From Zizania palustris (taxonomy: Eukaryota > Streptophyta > Magnoliopsida > Poales > Poaceae): 64,000 nucleotides of DNA. The DNA is taken from positions 68,513,144 to 68,577,143 of the forward strand of contig JAAALK010000287.1 of the NCBI GenBank assembly GCA_019279435.1. Direction: 5' to 3'. Position numbers and translations under genes: made by a program. Position 1 is the stretch's first letter, and the number at the start of each line of letters is the position of its first letter. The notes beneath the pieces are model-generated. The model searched no databases, was not told the origin of the DNA, and saw nothing but the letters and a program-made list of their open reading frames with translations. Shown piece by piece: positions 36,891 to 48,707 of this stretch.

Positions 36891-37720
36891 TATCTAGCTT
36901 AATTAATGTGGTAACTGGTCTAGACCTCTAATTATTTATTGGTGTTATATTTCTAGTTTATTAGTAGCTGGTTATTATTAACCGTCTGTGCATGAACAAG
37001 ATGACGATTACATAAAACCTGAACACAATTAGGTGAGAGCTGCTCTCGTACGAAGAAGCTCAAACCCAAGCCCAAATATGGCAACAGGTCTATATCCATC
37101 GAGTTTGACTATCTCAAATTAATACCCGTTAAAAAAATCTTTCCATCAAATAACCCATATATATACGTGGGTCGAAATTTTCCTCAAACATACACCAACA
37201 TAGTAAAATATACCTATCAAATAAACATACCCGTAGTAACTTAGTAACTGTTGGAAGTCGTTAGATGGTTGCCGAATCGCTGGAGCGTGGAGATGGTGGA
37301 GGCTAGGCATTTGGTAGCAACCTATATTAGGCATCTCACGTCTTGAACTCTAGAGTCAACAGTGAGGAGGAGAAATAGAGTCACACATCGTAGCTGCCGC
37401 AAGACTTGGGGGCTGGATGCGTGGAATGAAATAGCGATTAGGGAAGAGGAATTTAAGAAAAATTGAAGTAAACTTAAAGTTTTTAATAAATTAGTCTATT
37501 AAATTGTGTTACAAATAAATGATCTATTACACGGCAAAATAAAAATAGTATGAAACGAAATACATACTAGCGTACCCATAATGGTTTTGTTTTTATCCAT
37601 TAGAGTACAATTTCATCGTATCTTCACCTAAGCCGTTTCCCATTTCCCTTTCTTCTCCCCAAACTCCCAAAGACAGAGGAAGTGAGGCGGAAGAGGAGAG
37701 GGAAAGGTTCGCAGGTGACG
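36891..37720 (+). promoter_or_regulatory. intergenic region and probable promoter/leader of UMP1
   Basis: No gene is seen. The last 100 bases before ATG 37721 are pyrimidine-rich and then GC-rich with GGAGAGG-type purine runs, consistent with a 5' leader. I could not find a convincing TATA box, which is common for housekeeping proteasome genes. The region 37040-37250 is AT-rich and may be older repeat. Confidence 0.35.
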
Positions 37721-40665
37721 ATGGCGAGCGGCGGCAGCATGAAGAAGGAGATCAGCGAGAACCACGACGTCCTCCGCTTCGGCGTCAACGACAGCGTCAA
37801 GGGCGACCTCGCACCGCTGCACCCGGTCCAGGCCAACATCCAGAAGGTACCCGTCGCTTCCTCTCTCTCGCGCGATTTGTTCTGTGTCCTCGAAACCCTA
37901 ACACTGAATCCGTGTGGTTCGGCGGACGCGCCCGCGTCAGGAGGCCATGTTCTGGGCGGGCAAGAAGAGTTTCGGGGCGGAAGCCATCTACGGATCCGCC
38001 TTCAACATCCGCAAGGATCTCGACGCCCAAATCCTCTCCAAGTAATTCACTGGCCCTATATGATTTCCGCGGAAAATTTGTTTCTTATGACGATCGGTTC
38101 AAATAAATAGGCAGCACTAATAGTTCATGCAAGCATTAGAAAAGTCTGTTGGTATTACATGGCACGTTGTAATTGTTAGGATCAATGGGAATTTTCTGTG
38201 AAATTCCCAAAACTTAAGTGGCTTTATTATGAGGACGAGATGTGTACATTTGAATTTGATGATGGGATGTATGACCATTTGTGTTTTCCTGTTAGATTGC
38301 CCTAATGGTTAAGTTGCTTTCCCTGGGTGAAGTAGGCTTCAATTGAGCTAGTCAGCTAATGTTGGAGTGCCCGGCTTATCAACACAGGCCTGGTTTTGTG
38401 TTTTGCTAGCTCTTATGGCTACTCTTTTGCTCTTATTGTCATGTGTATCATATCACTGGTTATGTTGGTGGTCATTAGTTGTATTCTGCTAAATGCTAGC
38501 TTGCAAATTCTTTCTGAAATTTCTTGTCAAATACTTCACTTTTCCTCGTTAGAATGGTTGATTCTACATCAAAAAAATTGTGCCAGTGTAGTATTTTGAA
38601 CACTGTCTTTGAGGTTTTTCCTTAGTCCCCATTTCTTCAATAATGTTTGCACAAATCAAATAGTTGGGTTGGTAAGATTGTATTGATGCTTTATATATTC
38701 TAACACGGATCACTTGGGACCTCTGGATCAGTGGATCCTTTGTCTGGTTGAATACAGTCATATCTTTTATGTTTATTGTTTGTCTGTCCTTTCTAACAAT
38801 TGGCTCAACAGTGCAACTGTTGAGGGACAACATGCACAACTTATCTCCTGTTGCTTTTAATTGGAAGGCATCAGGCTAACACTAAAGTTATTTTGTCTGA
38901 TGAATTCATTTTTTCAGGTTCCAAAGGCCTCCTGGTGCATTGCCATCATCTATGCTTGGATATGAGGCATTGACTGGTTCCTTGGATGACTTTGGATTTG
39001 AAGATTATCTTAACTGTAAGGATTCATGTACTTCAATTTTCCATCAATCTTATTGCTTGTGCTTTCACATTTCTGCACAACTATTTGCTAACCTACTTTT
39101 GCTGATTTATTGGCTGCATATCTATGTTCTTCATTACGGCACTACTGCACTCGAGTCCTTACCTTTATATCAGCTCTAGTTTCGTTGTTCTTCATTGAGA
39201 AAAACCATAGTTGTTATGGTAGCGTGGCGAGGCGAGACACCTAACCACCTTCACGGATTAATATTTGCAAGTCGCTAATACAGTAATACGTGTTAGAAAA
39301 ATCAATAACTAGTTAGGGATTAGAAATTAATCGGTTAATTGGGAGATTAACTAAATTAATAGGTCATCAATTAGTTAAATAATATATTTAAATAGTTGAA
39401 AAAATATTATTTATACTTGACATTAACATTAACATAATAATCCTATGAGAAACTGTGCCAGACTACTAACATTTGTTCTGCATTTGTTTTGACTGACAAA
39501 GTTGGTAACAGCATGAGTGACCCAAGCTTTTCTCCAATAGTCCAATGAGTATCTCTCTCACTCTCCCTATCTTTTCTCTCTCTACACCTTTTCCTCTCCG
39601 TGCATCTTTCTTTCTGTGCATCTTTGTCTCTCTCAAAGCCAACACAGATCGGGAGCGACAAAGATCAGGCGGCAACAGCGGCACGTGGTCCTAATGCGGT
39701 GCACGGATCCAGCGGCGATGGCGTGAATCCAGGCGGCGGCGTGTGGATCCAGCGGTGACAGCGTGTATCCGGGCGGCGGTGTGTGGGTCTAGCGGCGATG
39801 ATGTGGATCTGGGCGGCGGGGGTGTGGATCCATGTAGCGGGTGCATGGATCTAGGCGGCAAGGACTTTGATCCATGCGGTGGGCTTCGACTCAGCTTCTC
39901 CACGGTCCACGCACTCCATCGCCGCCACTGCCTGGTGTCCTCGTGGAGCTGTTTGGCGTCCGTGCGATGCCTAATCCCATGAGGCGGACACCATATTGGA
40001 TGAGGTGGACACCACAATCCAATATGGTGTGTCGTCGGCCGTGGCATCCGCTGCCGGCCACCCCGACGCCTAATCGTCGATGTGACGATTAGGCGACGCC
40101 TTAACAACTATTATTTATCTGTTGATGCCTTGTGAGTATAAAAGTTCATGGAAAACCAAGGATCATGAGATGATATTGTTTTTCATTTTCATGCTTCCGG
40201 TTGGTACATCTCGATAGAATTTTGTTGTTAGGATATACTTGGAGGGATAATAACGATCACAAAGTAGTCGTTTTATTGTGTTTTCTTGATTGAATTCATT
40301 AACAGCAAAGCACAAAATGTGCTTCTGTTTGTGGTCCGAGCTTGGTTAGCCTTAAGTTTTCATGGCAATTGTGCATCTTATCATCATTTATAAATGGTGA
40401 TTTATATCAATCACCACAATTATACAGCCTCTGTAGATTAGGTTGAGTTCTACTTTTGCTCCTGCAACAACATTTATTTATTTATACTCACCGAGTGCTC
40501 TTCGTATTGCTATAGATGTTACTAATCCTTGTGTTAATTTTCCTTTTTCCATGGTCCCTTGTAGTGCCTCAAGATTCTGATAGTCTCCGAGCACTAGACA
40601 TGCACCACGGAATGGAGGTTCGCCTTGGTTTGTCTAAGGGACCTATTTACCCTAGTTTCAATTGA
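37721..40665 (+). CDS. UMP1: proteasome maturation factor UMP1 (POMP homologue)
   Basis: The protein assists assembly of the 20S proteasome: it joins half-proteasome precursors, promotes their pairing and beta-subunit maturation, and is the first substrate degraded. Four exons are 37721-37846, 37941-38041, 38918-39015 and 40565-40665. All introns are GT-AG, and the frame closes at 426 bases, giving 141 aa, the usual plant length. Recognition rests on conserved blocks: MASGGSMKKEI and LRFGVNDSVKGDL (exon 1), AIYGSAFNIRKDLDAQILS (exon 2), FQRPPGALPSSMLGYEAL and DDFGFEDYLN (exon 3), and MHHGMEVRLGLSKGP (exon 4). No stop or frameshift is present, so the gene looks intact although transposons crowd both sides. 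Intron 3 holds a 905-bp TIR element. Expected location is cytosol and nucleus. Confidence 0.95.
39207..40111. mobile_element. TIR transposon in UMP1 intron 3
   Basis: The left end ATAGTTGTTATGG and inverted right end ATAGTTGTTAAGG form a terminal repeat that continues imperfectly (GCG.CGCCTAA). Length is 905 bp. I could not find a target duplication, so the superfamily is open. The interior at 39715-39850 has GC-rich near-repeats of GTGGATCCAGGCGGC type. Open frames inside are low-complexity shadows. Confidence 0.55.
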
Positions 40666-40944
40666 TTTCTTGAAACGTTCTTCTGGTGCCACATTGTGCT
40701 CCTCGTTCAATATCTCACATTGTGCTCCTCGTTCAATATCTATACCGGGGTCTTTAGACCTGTTATGTTAGAACTTATAGGTATTGCATCCGTGTGAATC
40801 AATATAAAATCGAATTTAATGTTGTCATATTTGAACTTATTGTATGGCCTGTCGGTTTCCACGGTTGAGTGTTGTACTCAAGAAATTGATCCGTTCCATG
40901 CATGGACAAATACAAAATTGATTTTTGGTCTGGATGCTCCTAAG
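40666..40944 (+). other. UMP1 3' flank with a 26-bp tandem duplication
   Basis: This is the probable 3' UTR region. The unit CACATTGTGCTCCTCGTTCA plus ATATCT occurs twice in a row (40690-40715 and 40716-40741). No clear AATAAA was seen close to the stop. Confidence 0.4.
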
Positions 40945-41397
40945 AAGGGATGAAAACGGACCGTTACGAACGAATATCCATGATATTATATTTTCATATT
41001 TTTTAGATTCGGATTTGGATTTTGATACTGCAGACCTAGATTCTATTGGATATAAATATGGAACAGATCTGAATATGATTATGGATATTTATTTGAACAA
41101 GAAAATTGTCTGCTAGATAATAAATACTCTATAAAATTTAGAGATTTTTGAATTTTAAAATATTTCAAAAGACCTCTTTCTTCTTAAGATTCTAGAAAAA
41201 GTGATAGATTTTTAAACCTTAAAAATCTCATAATTTCTAAATAAAAAACGAATTTTATTTTTCTATTTTTCTTGCCCTTTTTCTTCTTTTCCTTCTCCCT
41301 TCCCTGTTTCTTCCCTGTTTCCTCATCTTCCCTTCCCTTATTTCTCATGCGTGCAGCGCCGGAAGCGTGGTTGGGCGTGTGATGTGAGCAACTATCA
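40945..41397. repeat. Ac-like left terminus and AT-rich repeat
   Basis: GGGATGAAAACGGACCGTTACG at the left end strongly resembles the Ac/Ds terminal sequence. The rest is AT-rich and then pyrimidine-rich, matching in inverse the repeat at 32860-33310. No right terminus was found before the hairpin MITE, so this is likely a truncated element. Confidence 0.4.
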
Positions 41398-41515
41398 GGG
41401 CTAGTTTGGGAGCCCACAATCCCGGCCCATTCCCTGGGGATGAGCCGGGATTTTAGTTCAAAATCCCGGCCCATCCCAGGGAATGGGCCGGGATTGAAAG
41501 TTCCCAAACAGGCCC
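41398..41515. mobile_element. 118-bp foldback MITE
   Basis: The whole element is a hairpin: GGGCTAGTTTGGGAGC pairs with GTTCCCAAACAGGCCC, and an AATCCCGGCCCATTCCCTGG arm pairs with its inverse around a short loop near 41455. TCA flanks both sides (41395-41397 and 41516-41518), which could be a three-base target duplication. Confidence 0.75.
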
Positions 41516-41561
41516 TCAGTGTGGCGTCGGTTCAGGTGGGGCATGTGCGATGGTGCATTGG

Positions 41562-44277
41562 TAGGGATGGATATGGATGTCAGAATATTCGAATTATTCG
41601 TATTCGTATCCGAATTAAATATGGACGACGTTCGAAAATATCTGAATTCGTTTTACAAATGTGGATACGGAAACGGATATCCGAATTTTGCTGAATATGG
41701 ATATGAAAATGGATACATCCGTATTCGTTTTAGGATTTCACACAGATTAAACTTAGACTCAAGATAATATATTATCACTATATTAATGGTTTATTTATTA
41801 TTTATATAATTATGGAATACTTAAGTTAGTGAATATTAATAAGTTATGGTTTAAAATAAATTGATGGTTAAATATTTGTTTGAACTTAAATTTTTTTATA
41901 ATCAAAATACAACATATCTCATTTCATATATTTCTTTGTATTTTTCTAGATACATTTTCTATTTTTAACTCATTAATTGTGTTTCTAGAATTTAAATTGA
42001 AATATGTGAAATTTGAAATGCAAGTACCTAAAATAATGCACTAAAATTTATAGAAAAATTACATTCACTATTTGTTTCGATTTTTAGTTCTTATTCATGA
42101 AATTTAAAGAAATATTAAAAAAATTACGTTACAACACTTCATTGGTAATGTGGAGTTTAAGGGTTTTTAATTATAAAAAAACAAATAAAGTCTGAAAAAT
42201 ACAAGACTTATCATAGTGTTATAATATTATACGGAGATACCATGATAAAATTTTGAAAATGTTTTGAGAAATTTATCATATAGAATGTTAAGAAATCTGA
42301 GATTTACTTGAGAGGAAATAGAGTTTGGAGAAGGAATAGGCTATGGTTTAAAATAAATTGACGGTTAAATGTTTGTTTGAACTTGAATTTTTTTATATAA
42401 TTAAAATACAACATATCTCATACCATATAAATTTTTTGTATTTTTCTAGATCTATTTTCTATTTTTAACTCATTAATTGTGTTTCTAGTATTTAAATTGG
42501 AATATGTGAAATTTAAACTGCAAGTACCTAAAATAATACACTAAAATTTATAGAAAAATCACATTCACTATTTTGTTTCTATTTTTAGTTCTTATACACT
42601 AAATTTAAAGAAATGTTGAAAAAATTATGTTAAAACACTTCATTGGTAATGTAGAGCTTAAGGGTTTTTTAATTATAAAAAAATCAAATAAAGTCTGAAA
42701 AATACGAGACTTATCATGGTGTTATAATATTATACGTAGATACCATGATAAAATTTTAAAAATGTTTCAAAAAATGTATCATATAGGATGTTAAGAAATC
42801 TGATATTTACTTGAGGAAATAGAGTTTTGAGAAGGAATATACTATGGTTTAAAGTAAATTGATGGTTAAATTTTTGTTTGAACTTTAATTTTTTTATATA
42901 ATTAAAAAACAACATATCACATACCATATAAATATTTTGTATTTTTCTATATCTATTTGATATTTTTAACTCATTAATTGTATTTCTAGTATTTAAATTG
43001 GAATATGTGAAATTTGAACTGCAAGTACATAAAATAATGCACTAAAATTTATAGAAAAATCACATTCACTATTTTGTGTCCATTTTTAGTTCTTATACAC
43101 TAAATTTAAAGAAATTTTTAAAAATTTATGTTACGACACTTCATTAGTAATGTGGAGCTTAAGGGTTTTTTAATTATAAAAAAATCAAATAAAGTCTGAA
43201 AAATACGAGACTTGTCACAGTGTTATAATATTATACGTAGATATCATGATAAATTTTTTAAAATGTTTCGAAAATTTTATTATATAGGATGTTAAGAAAT
43301 TTGAGATTCTCTTGAGAGGAAATAAAGTTTTGAGAAGGAATAGGCTATGATTTAAAGTAAATTGATGGTTAAATGTTTTTTAACTTAATTTTTTATATAA
43401 TTAAAATACAACATATCTCATACCATATAATGTTTTTGTATTTTTCTAGATCTATTTGCTATTTTTAACTCATTAATTGTGTTTCTAGTATATAAATTGG
43501 AATATGTGAAATTTAAACTGCAAGTACCTAAAATAATGCACTAAAATTTATAGAAAAAATCACATTCACTATTTTGTGTCCATTTTTAGTTCTTATCCAC
43601 AAAATATAAAGAAATGTTAAAAAATTTATGTTACGACACTTCATTAGTAATGTGGAGCTTAAGGGTTTTTTAATTATAAAAAAATCAAATAAAGTATGAA
43701 AAATATGAGACTTGTCACAGTGTTATAATATTATACTTAGATACCATGATAAAATTTTGAAAATGTTTCGAGAAATTTATCATATAGGATGTTAATAAAT
43801 TTATGAAAATGTTTAATTTTTAAAAACAATAAAATTCAGCCAATTCTTTCCAAATCGCCGCCCGTTTTTTCTGCATTTGCGTACCTGGACTCAATTTATG
43901 TGTTCTCGTTGGTTGAAATGTATGATGAATTTCGGTTCAAGACTTTATGTAGTTCTTGTTGGTTGTTGTGTATGATTAATTTTAACTAGTGTTGTTTAAA
44001 AATTTAGTTTGTGAATAGTTTATTGTGTATCATTGTTTCTTATTAATTATTATTCTAATTTGGTATATTGGACCCTTTAGACTTTTAATTTTTTTTTGAA
44101 ACAACGAACATTTGGAGTTAAACCGAGTAAACATCCGAATACATATTCGTATTCGAAACATCCGTTTTGTATTCGTATTCGAGAACATCCGAATCCGTAT
44201 TCGTATTCGAATTAAAATGTGGTAAATAGTGCTATCCGGATTTGTTTCCATCCGTATCCGATCCGAATCCATCCCTA
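41562..44277. mobile_element. Ac-like (hAT) non-autonomous element with four internal ~495-bp repeats
   Basis: Termini TAGGGATGGATATGGATG and, inverted, TAGGGATGGATTCGGATC resemble the Ac/Ds ends. The 8-base target duplication TGCATTGG is perfect (41554-41561 and 44278-44285). Subterminal regions are dense in ATCCGAAT and ATTCGTATTCG words, likely transposase-binding sites. The interior is four AT-rich tandem units that start near 41849, 42345, 42838 and 43343. No coding region is present. A relative lies at 33604-35735. Confidence 0.88.
41849..43800. repeat. four tandem units of about 495 bp
   Basis: Each unit starts near TATGGTTTAAA.TAAATTGA. It then shows an ATACAACATAT block, GTATTTTTCTAGAT, AACTCATTAATTGTGTTTC, GCAAGTACCTAAAATAAT, AGTTCTTATNCAC, TTAAGGGTTTTTTAATTATA and a GTTATAATATTATAC block. 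Order is conserved in all units. Confidence 0.8.
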
Positions 44278-44285
44278 TGCATTGG

Positions 44286-45144
44286 CTAGGCTTGGGCTGT
44301 GCAGGCAAGGTGGGGCGCAAGCCGAGACGAGGCAAAGTGTTGGTTGGGTGGGGACAACGTTTGGAGTTAAGGGTGACAGTTTGCCTCGACACTCGTGAGC
44401 TAGTTTGGATTTGATCAAGCCGAATCGTGACTAACTTGGCTCACACTGTAAATGAGCTGAACTCGAGCTGAGATTATTGGCCCGGTTAGTTACTGAGCTG
44501 GCTCACGAGCGGCTTGGTAGTTGGCGTCTGACTCATGTGACGGAAACAGATCAGTGAAGGTCCAGCCCACCAGTAGTCTAGCACAGAGTCTAGGGCAACA
44601 AGGGAGATTGAGAGCCATTCGCAGATAGGTACCTATGCCACCACTCGTGAGTCGGCATCGCAACCAACTCGTTGGTCGCCTAGCCGACACTGGTTGCGTT
44701 GCTCGTCGTCAGCCGCTGCCGGTTGTCCCGCTAGAAGAGTATCTCTTTGTATTGACTCTCGGTCTCTCTGCTTGGTCGCCTTCCCTATCTTGACTCTCAC
44801 GATCCCGTCTCGGTTGGTCGACCCCCAAGCCCTAGGACCCACTGCCTTAGTTGGTCCGGTGTCGGCTGTCGACTCCCTGTTTCTCGCACGACCACTCTTC
44901 GTTAGGCGTTGTCCGGTGGCCGCATGGTCATAACTCGCATCCGAGCCCTAGCAACTCACTATTCTGTTGTGTGTGGTTTGCTAGTCTTCCTTAGGTTTTT
45001 GGCTCAGTTGGACAGCTGAGCCCAGACTAGCTCGGCTCAGTGTAGTAGCGGCTTGTCTTAGCTAAGCTCGAGTTAGCTCAGCTCGGCTTGTTGCTGTTAA
45101 GGCCCATATATATATAAGGCCCATATATCATCTAAGTCATCTAG
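44286..45144. other. spacer with GAGCT-rich repeat fragments, no gene
   Basis: 44395-44520 and 45000-45100 are rich in GAGCTNAGCTC and GGCTCAC-type words, like fragments of a low-copy transposon. Between them is GC-rich sequence without a convincing reading frame. A short repeat, AAGGCCCATATAT, occurs twice near 45100. Confidence 0.3.
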
Positions 45145-46006
45145 TGTAACACCCCAAATTTTCAAAGTAATAAAAATATTATTTAATTCAATTTCTTGAA
45201 TTTATTATTCTGGAAATACCTTTAATACTCTCCTCTCCCATTTTGAACTACAACATAGAGTTAATGACCAAACCAGGAGCTGAAAATTTTTGTATAAACT
45301 CCCAAGGCCAAGATATATTTTTGAGAATTTTTACAAATTTTTATCAACCTTGGAAGTAGCCTTATTATTTTAAACCAATTTCTGCAATTATTTTTAAACA
45401 GAAAACATTTTAAACAGTAACGAGCTCCCTCCCCTTCTTCTCTCTCCCGGCCGGCCTAGCCCAGCCCACTCCTCCCCGCGCGCGCCACCTGACACCCGGG
45501 CCCCACCTGTCAGAGACCCCTCTCTCCGCGCCCGCGCGCCCGACTACCTTGGCCCACCTGTCGGCGCCAACAGCCCCCTCTCGCGCCCGCTGGCCAGTGG
45601 CCCCCGCCTGTCAGATCCTTCGTCCCCACGAGATCCGCCCCAAATCGCCCCCCTCACCGGCCGACGCCATAACTCACCTCGGATCCCCTACCCCCGACCC
45701 CCTCCCCTCGAATTGAGCCTGACAATCAAACCCCCGCGCTCCGGTGACCGTTTCCCCCATTAAACCCAGCCAGATCGCGTCCCGATTCAATGAATCTGCA
45801 TGCAACCCGAGCTCACCGGCGATTAAAACCGTGGTTACTCCGGTCTCTCCCGATTGCGCCCCCTCTTTCCCCGCCGGTGACCTTATTTAAACCCCCTGGT
45901 ACCCCGCATTCGACCCCCAAACTCACACACTGCAAGAACGCACAGAACGCCCTCACTTCGAGTTTTAGCGCACCACCGCCGCCCGTCCTCCAGCCGTCGC
46001 TCGCCG

Positions 46007-48360
46007 TTGCCGGAGTCCCCCTCCGCCCTCGCCGTCCGCATCGCTGTGACCGCACGGACCTCGCCAGCCTCGGCCACCACTCCATCGTCGACGAACCCCG
46101 CCGGATCGCCGTTGTCGCCAAGGACCCGAACGTCTTCGCTGCCTCCGCTCGTCGCCGGCCTCGCTCCGTCGACCGTTCACCTCGCCAACGGTACCCTCGC
46201 GATCCCCGTAGTGTCCTCTTTCTGTTTTAGGCCTTAGACACGACCGATTAAATCCCACGTGCGGTTTAATCTGCATCGTCGGATCTGAGCGAAGGGGTAT
46301 GTTTTAATCTCGCACGTTCATTTCTATTTAAAACCCGCACTCGATCTCGTGCGTCCACGTAGTACCCTTTCGCGTGTTTTAATCGTGGCCGTCCGTTATC
46401 ACTTAACAGTCCCGCCTCGCTCTCGCGCGTTGGATCTGGATCCAACGGTCCAGATTGGGCCGGACCACGCGCACAGTGCGCGGGTTCACCGTGGGCCTGA
46501 CTCACCGTGGACCCAAGGGGAATTAAATTTAAAAATGAATTCCAGAAAGTGTTTAAAACTTGTAAAACTCATATCTGGCGCATTTGAACTCCAAAAATTG
46601 TCATTTCAATTCCAGAAATTTTTTAATTTTATTCTCTACACTTTAGTTCAATAAAAACAGTATGTTACTTTAGACTTTTTCATGATTATTTAAATAGGTA
46701 TTCAAATACACTTAGGGCAAAAATGTAAATTCAATTATTTAAATTTCATTAAAGTTCCTAGTTATTTTCTTTCTGTTCATATACTGGAAACCACTACATT
46801 GCCCATAAACCTTTCATTTTAAATTGATTAGAATGTTTAAAATGAGGTTACTCACATTTAAAACTCTTTTTCAAAGAACAAACACTTCATTTTATTCCTT
46901 TTAAATTATTTATAAAATGAATTTCAGGGCCTTAGCAACTTGAGTCTTTTTTCTTTAAATTAAAGGGTTAATTTTTTCGTGCCATTACAATTTTTGCGGT
47001 TTGCCAATATGCCATCGATGTGTCACTGACAGATGGGGGCCGCCACAGTCACTGACAGTGGCATATAAGAAATTTCTGAAAATTATAATGGATGTGAGTA
47101 ATTTTCCCTAAATTAAACCAACTTAAACCTATGTGCTTGTTGGGTGATTTTATATTGTTTAGATTGGATGTTGTATTTATTTTACTTTTACTTTATTTAT
47201 ATTGGAAAGACTACGACGCCGTCGAGGAGCCGGAATATTTCCCGGAAGTTCCTCCCTCCCCATTCGCTGAACAAGGCAAGTCACCAAACCAATCTTTTGA
47301 GCATATTGAACCCATGTTTTATTAAACTATCGCTAAAACACATAGGTTATACATGCATTAGTCAAATGAAACCCTTACAATATATTTATTTAGGATCCCC
47401 CGACCTTGATGTGCAACCCAAGCCATGCTCTCTAGCCTAAACTCCTTGTCACCATATGATTAGTATTATTAGCTAGTGTCCAATGTATTGACACGATTGC
47501 TATAGGATTAAAGATGAGTCATAGCGATTGGTTCTACTATATGATCCCCGTTATTCTCATCTTTGGAATTCTGTCGGTGTTGGAGTTGTGGTTGTGAGTG
47601 AATGCATGGTGGGTTCCGGGTGCAAGCTAGGGCATTGGTCGGTAGCACCCGGGGCACTATAAGGACCGGTCTGAAGGATCCGTTGCAATACACTTCCGTA
47701 CTAACCACAAGTCTAATGGGTAAGTCCTAACTAAGGTATGGAGTGTTCCAAACCGAGGCCACCATTTGGAGATGGGTCAAACAGCACCTGCGGGTGGCTT
47801 GTACCGACGTGGCGCAAAAGGGGATGCGACGTTAGCCGGGATGCGTCCCGGCGCGCCGGCGAAACCTAGAGCGGGTGGTTATCGCTTGGAGCATTTCATG
47901 CTGAGGTTTTGGCACGAGTTCCCATGGTATGGGTCATCTCGTTTGGGATGAGTGCGTGCCTTGTGGGTACAGTAGTACATCTCTGATCAGAGTCATAAAT
48001 CTTTTCGAAAAGCCGAGCCCACGGTCAAGGGCGGGTTGCGTGACATCCCACAGTTAGATTACTTTGAATATGCATGTGCATGATGGTTTGACATGTAAGG
48101 ACTGTTGTGCGAGGAGGTAAAACGTACTCCTCGAGTTAGATGATGTTATTGATGTTCACGTTTATATTTCCGCATGATAAAATTTGATTACACTAAATTC
48201 AATAACTGAAAATGTACTTTTCCGCACTTTGAGCCATGATCCTTCCATTGTTATTACCTTGCATTATTACCTGCATTTGCGGTGGCTTGTTGAGTACTTT
48301 TTGTACTCATACCCGTTGAAAACCACAGAGGATGCCTACTACGAAGACGGTCTGGAGTAG
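46007..48360 (+). other. LTR-embedded three-exon reading frame (second element)
   Basis: The exon 1 frame reaches 46190 (AAC G before GTACCC). Exon 2 is 47210-47275 with EEPEYFPEVPPSPFAEQ and the GC donor GCAAGT. Exon 3 is 48329-48360, after ACCACAG, and ends YYEDGLE-stop. Phases match the other copies. A MITE inserted in intron 1 leaves the exons intact. Exon 1 lacks an in-frame ATG. Confidence 0.45.
46964..47109. mobile_element. 146-bp MITE inside the LTR
   Basis: The ends AGGGTTAATTTTTTCG and, inverted, AGGGAAAATTACTCAC form an imperfect terminal repeat. AAATTAA flanks both sides (46957-46963 and 47110-47116). The solo LTR at 5351 lacks the insert at the matching place near 7265. Confidence 0.75.
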
Positions 48361-48571
48361 CGACCCAGTCAAGCAAAGATCTTGAAGAAGGCGTTCGTCA
48401 TGCTATTTACTTTTATTACTATTTTTATTTCAACTCTGATGTAATAATTATGGTCTGCGTACCATTAATACCGTCGTATGTACGATTGTCGCATGATGAA
48501 CCTCTTGTATTATTATCTTTCTTATGAAATTCAATAATGTTCCGATTTCGGTAAATTGGGGCGCTACAAGA

Positions 48572-48583
48572 TGGTATCAGAGC
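48572..48583 (+). other. primer-binding site, initiator-Met tRNA
   Basis: TGGTATCAGAGC lies just after the LTR, identical to the sites at 11489 and 53866. Confidence 0.9.
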
Positions 48584-48707
48584 CGACTTGACTGTAGGAA
48601 GCCAAACAGACCCGCCTAGCCATTAGCCGCAGAAAATTATTTCTCGAAACTCTACTTTATAAATTTTGTTCCTCCCCTCACTTTTCTTCAACTTGTTGTT
48701 TTTGTAG

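Larger units (their letters stand above)
45145..48568 (+). repeat. 5' LTR of the second gypsy element
   Basis: It starts TGTAACACCCC and ends GCGCTACA, four bases before the primer-binding site. It contains TATTTAAA (45884-45891), the three LTR exons and a 146-bp MITE that the related LTR at 5351 lacks. AATAAT replaces AATAAA near its end. Confidence 0.88.

Noticed and set aside
37624..38030. Minus-strand frames over UMP1 exons 1 and 2
   Set aside because: They oppose a clearly recognised conserved gene and cross its introns.
39691..40107. 138-codon minus-strand frame in the UMP1 intron transposon
   Set aside because: Low-complexity Arg/Pro/His composition from GC-rich near-repeats. No domain.
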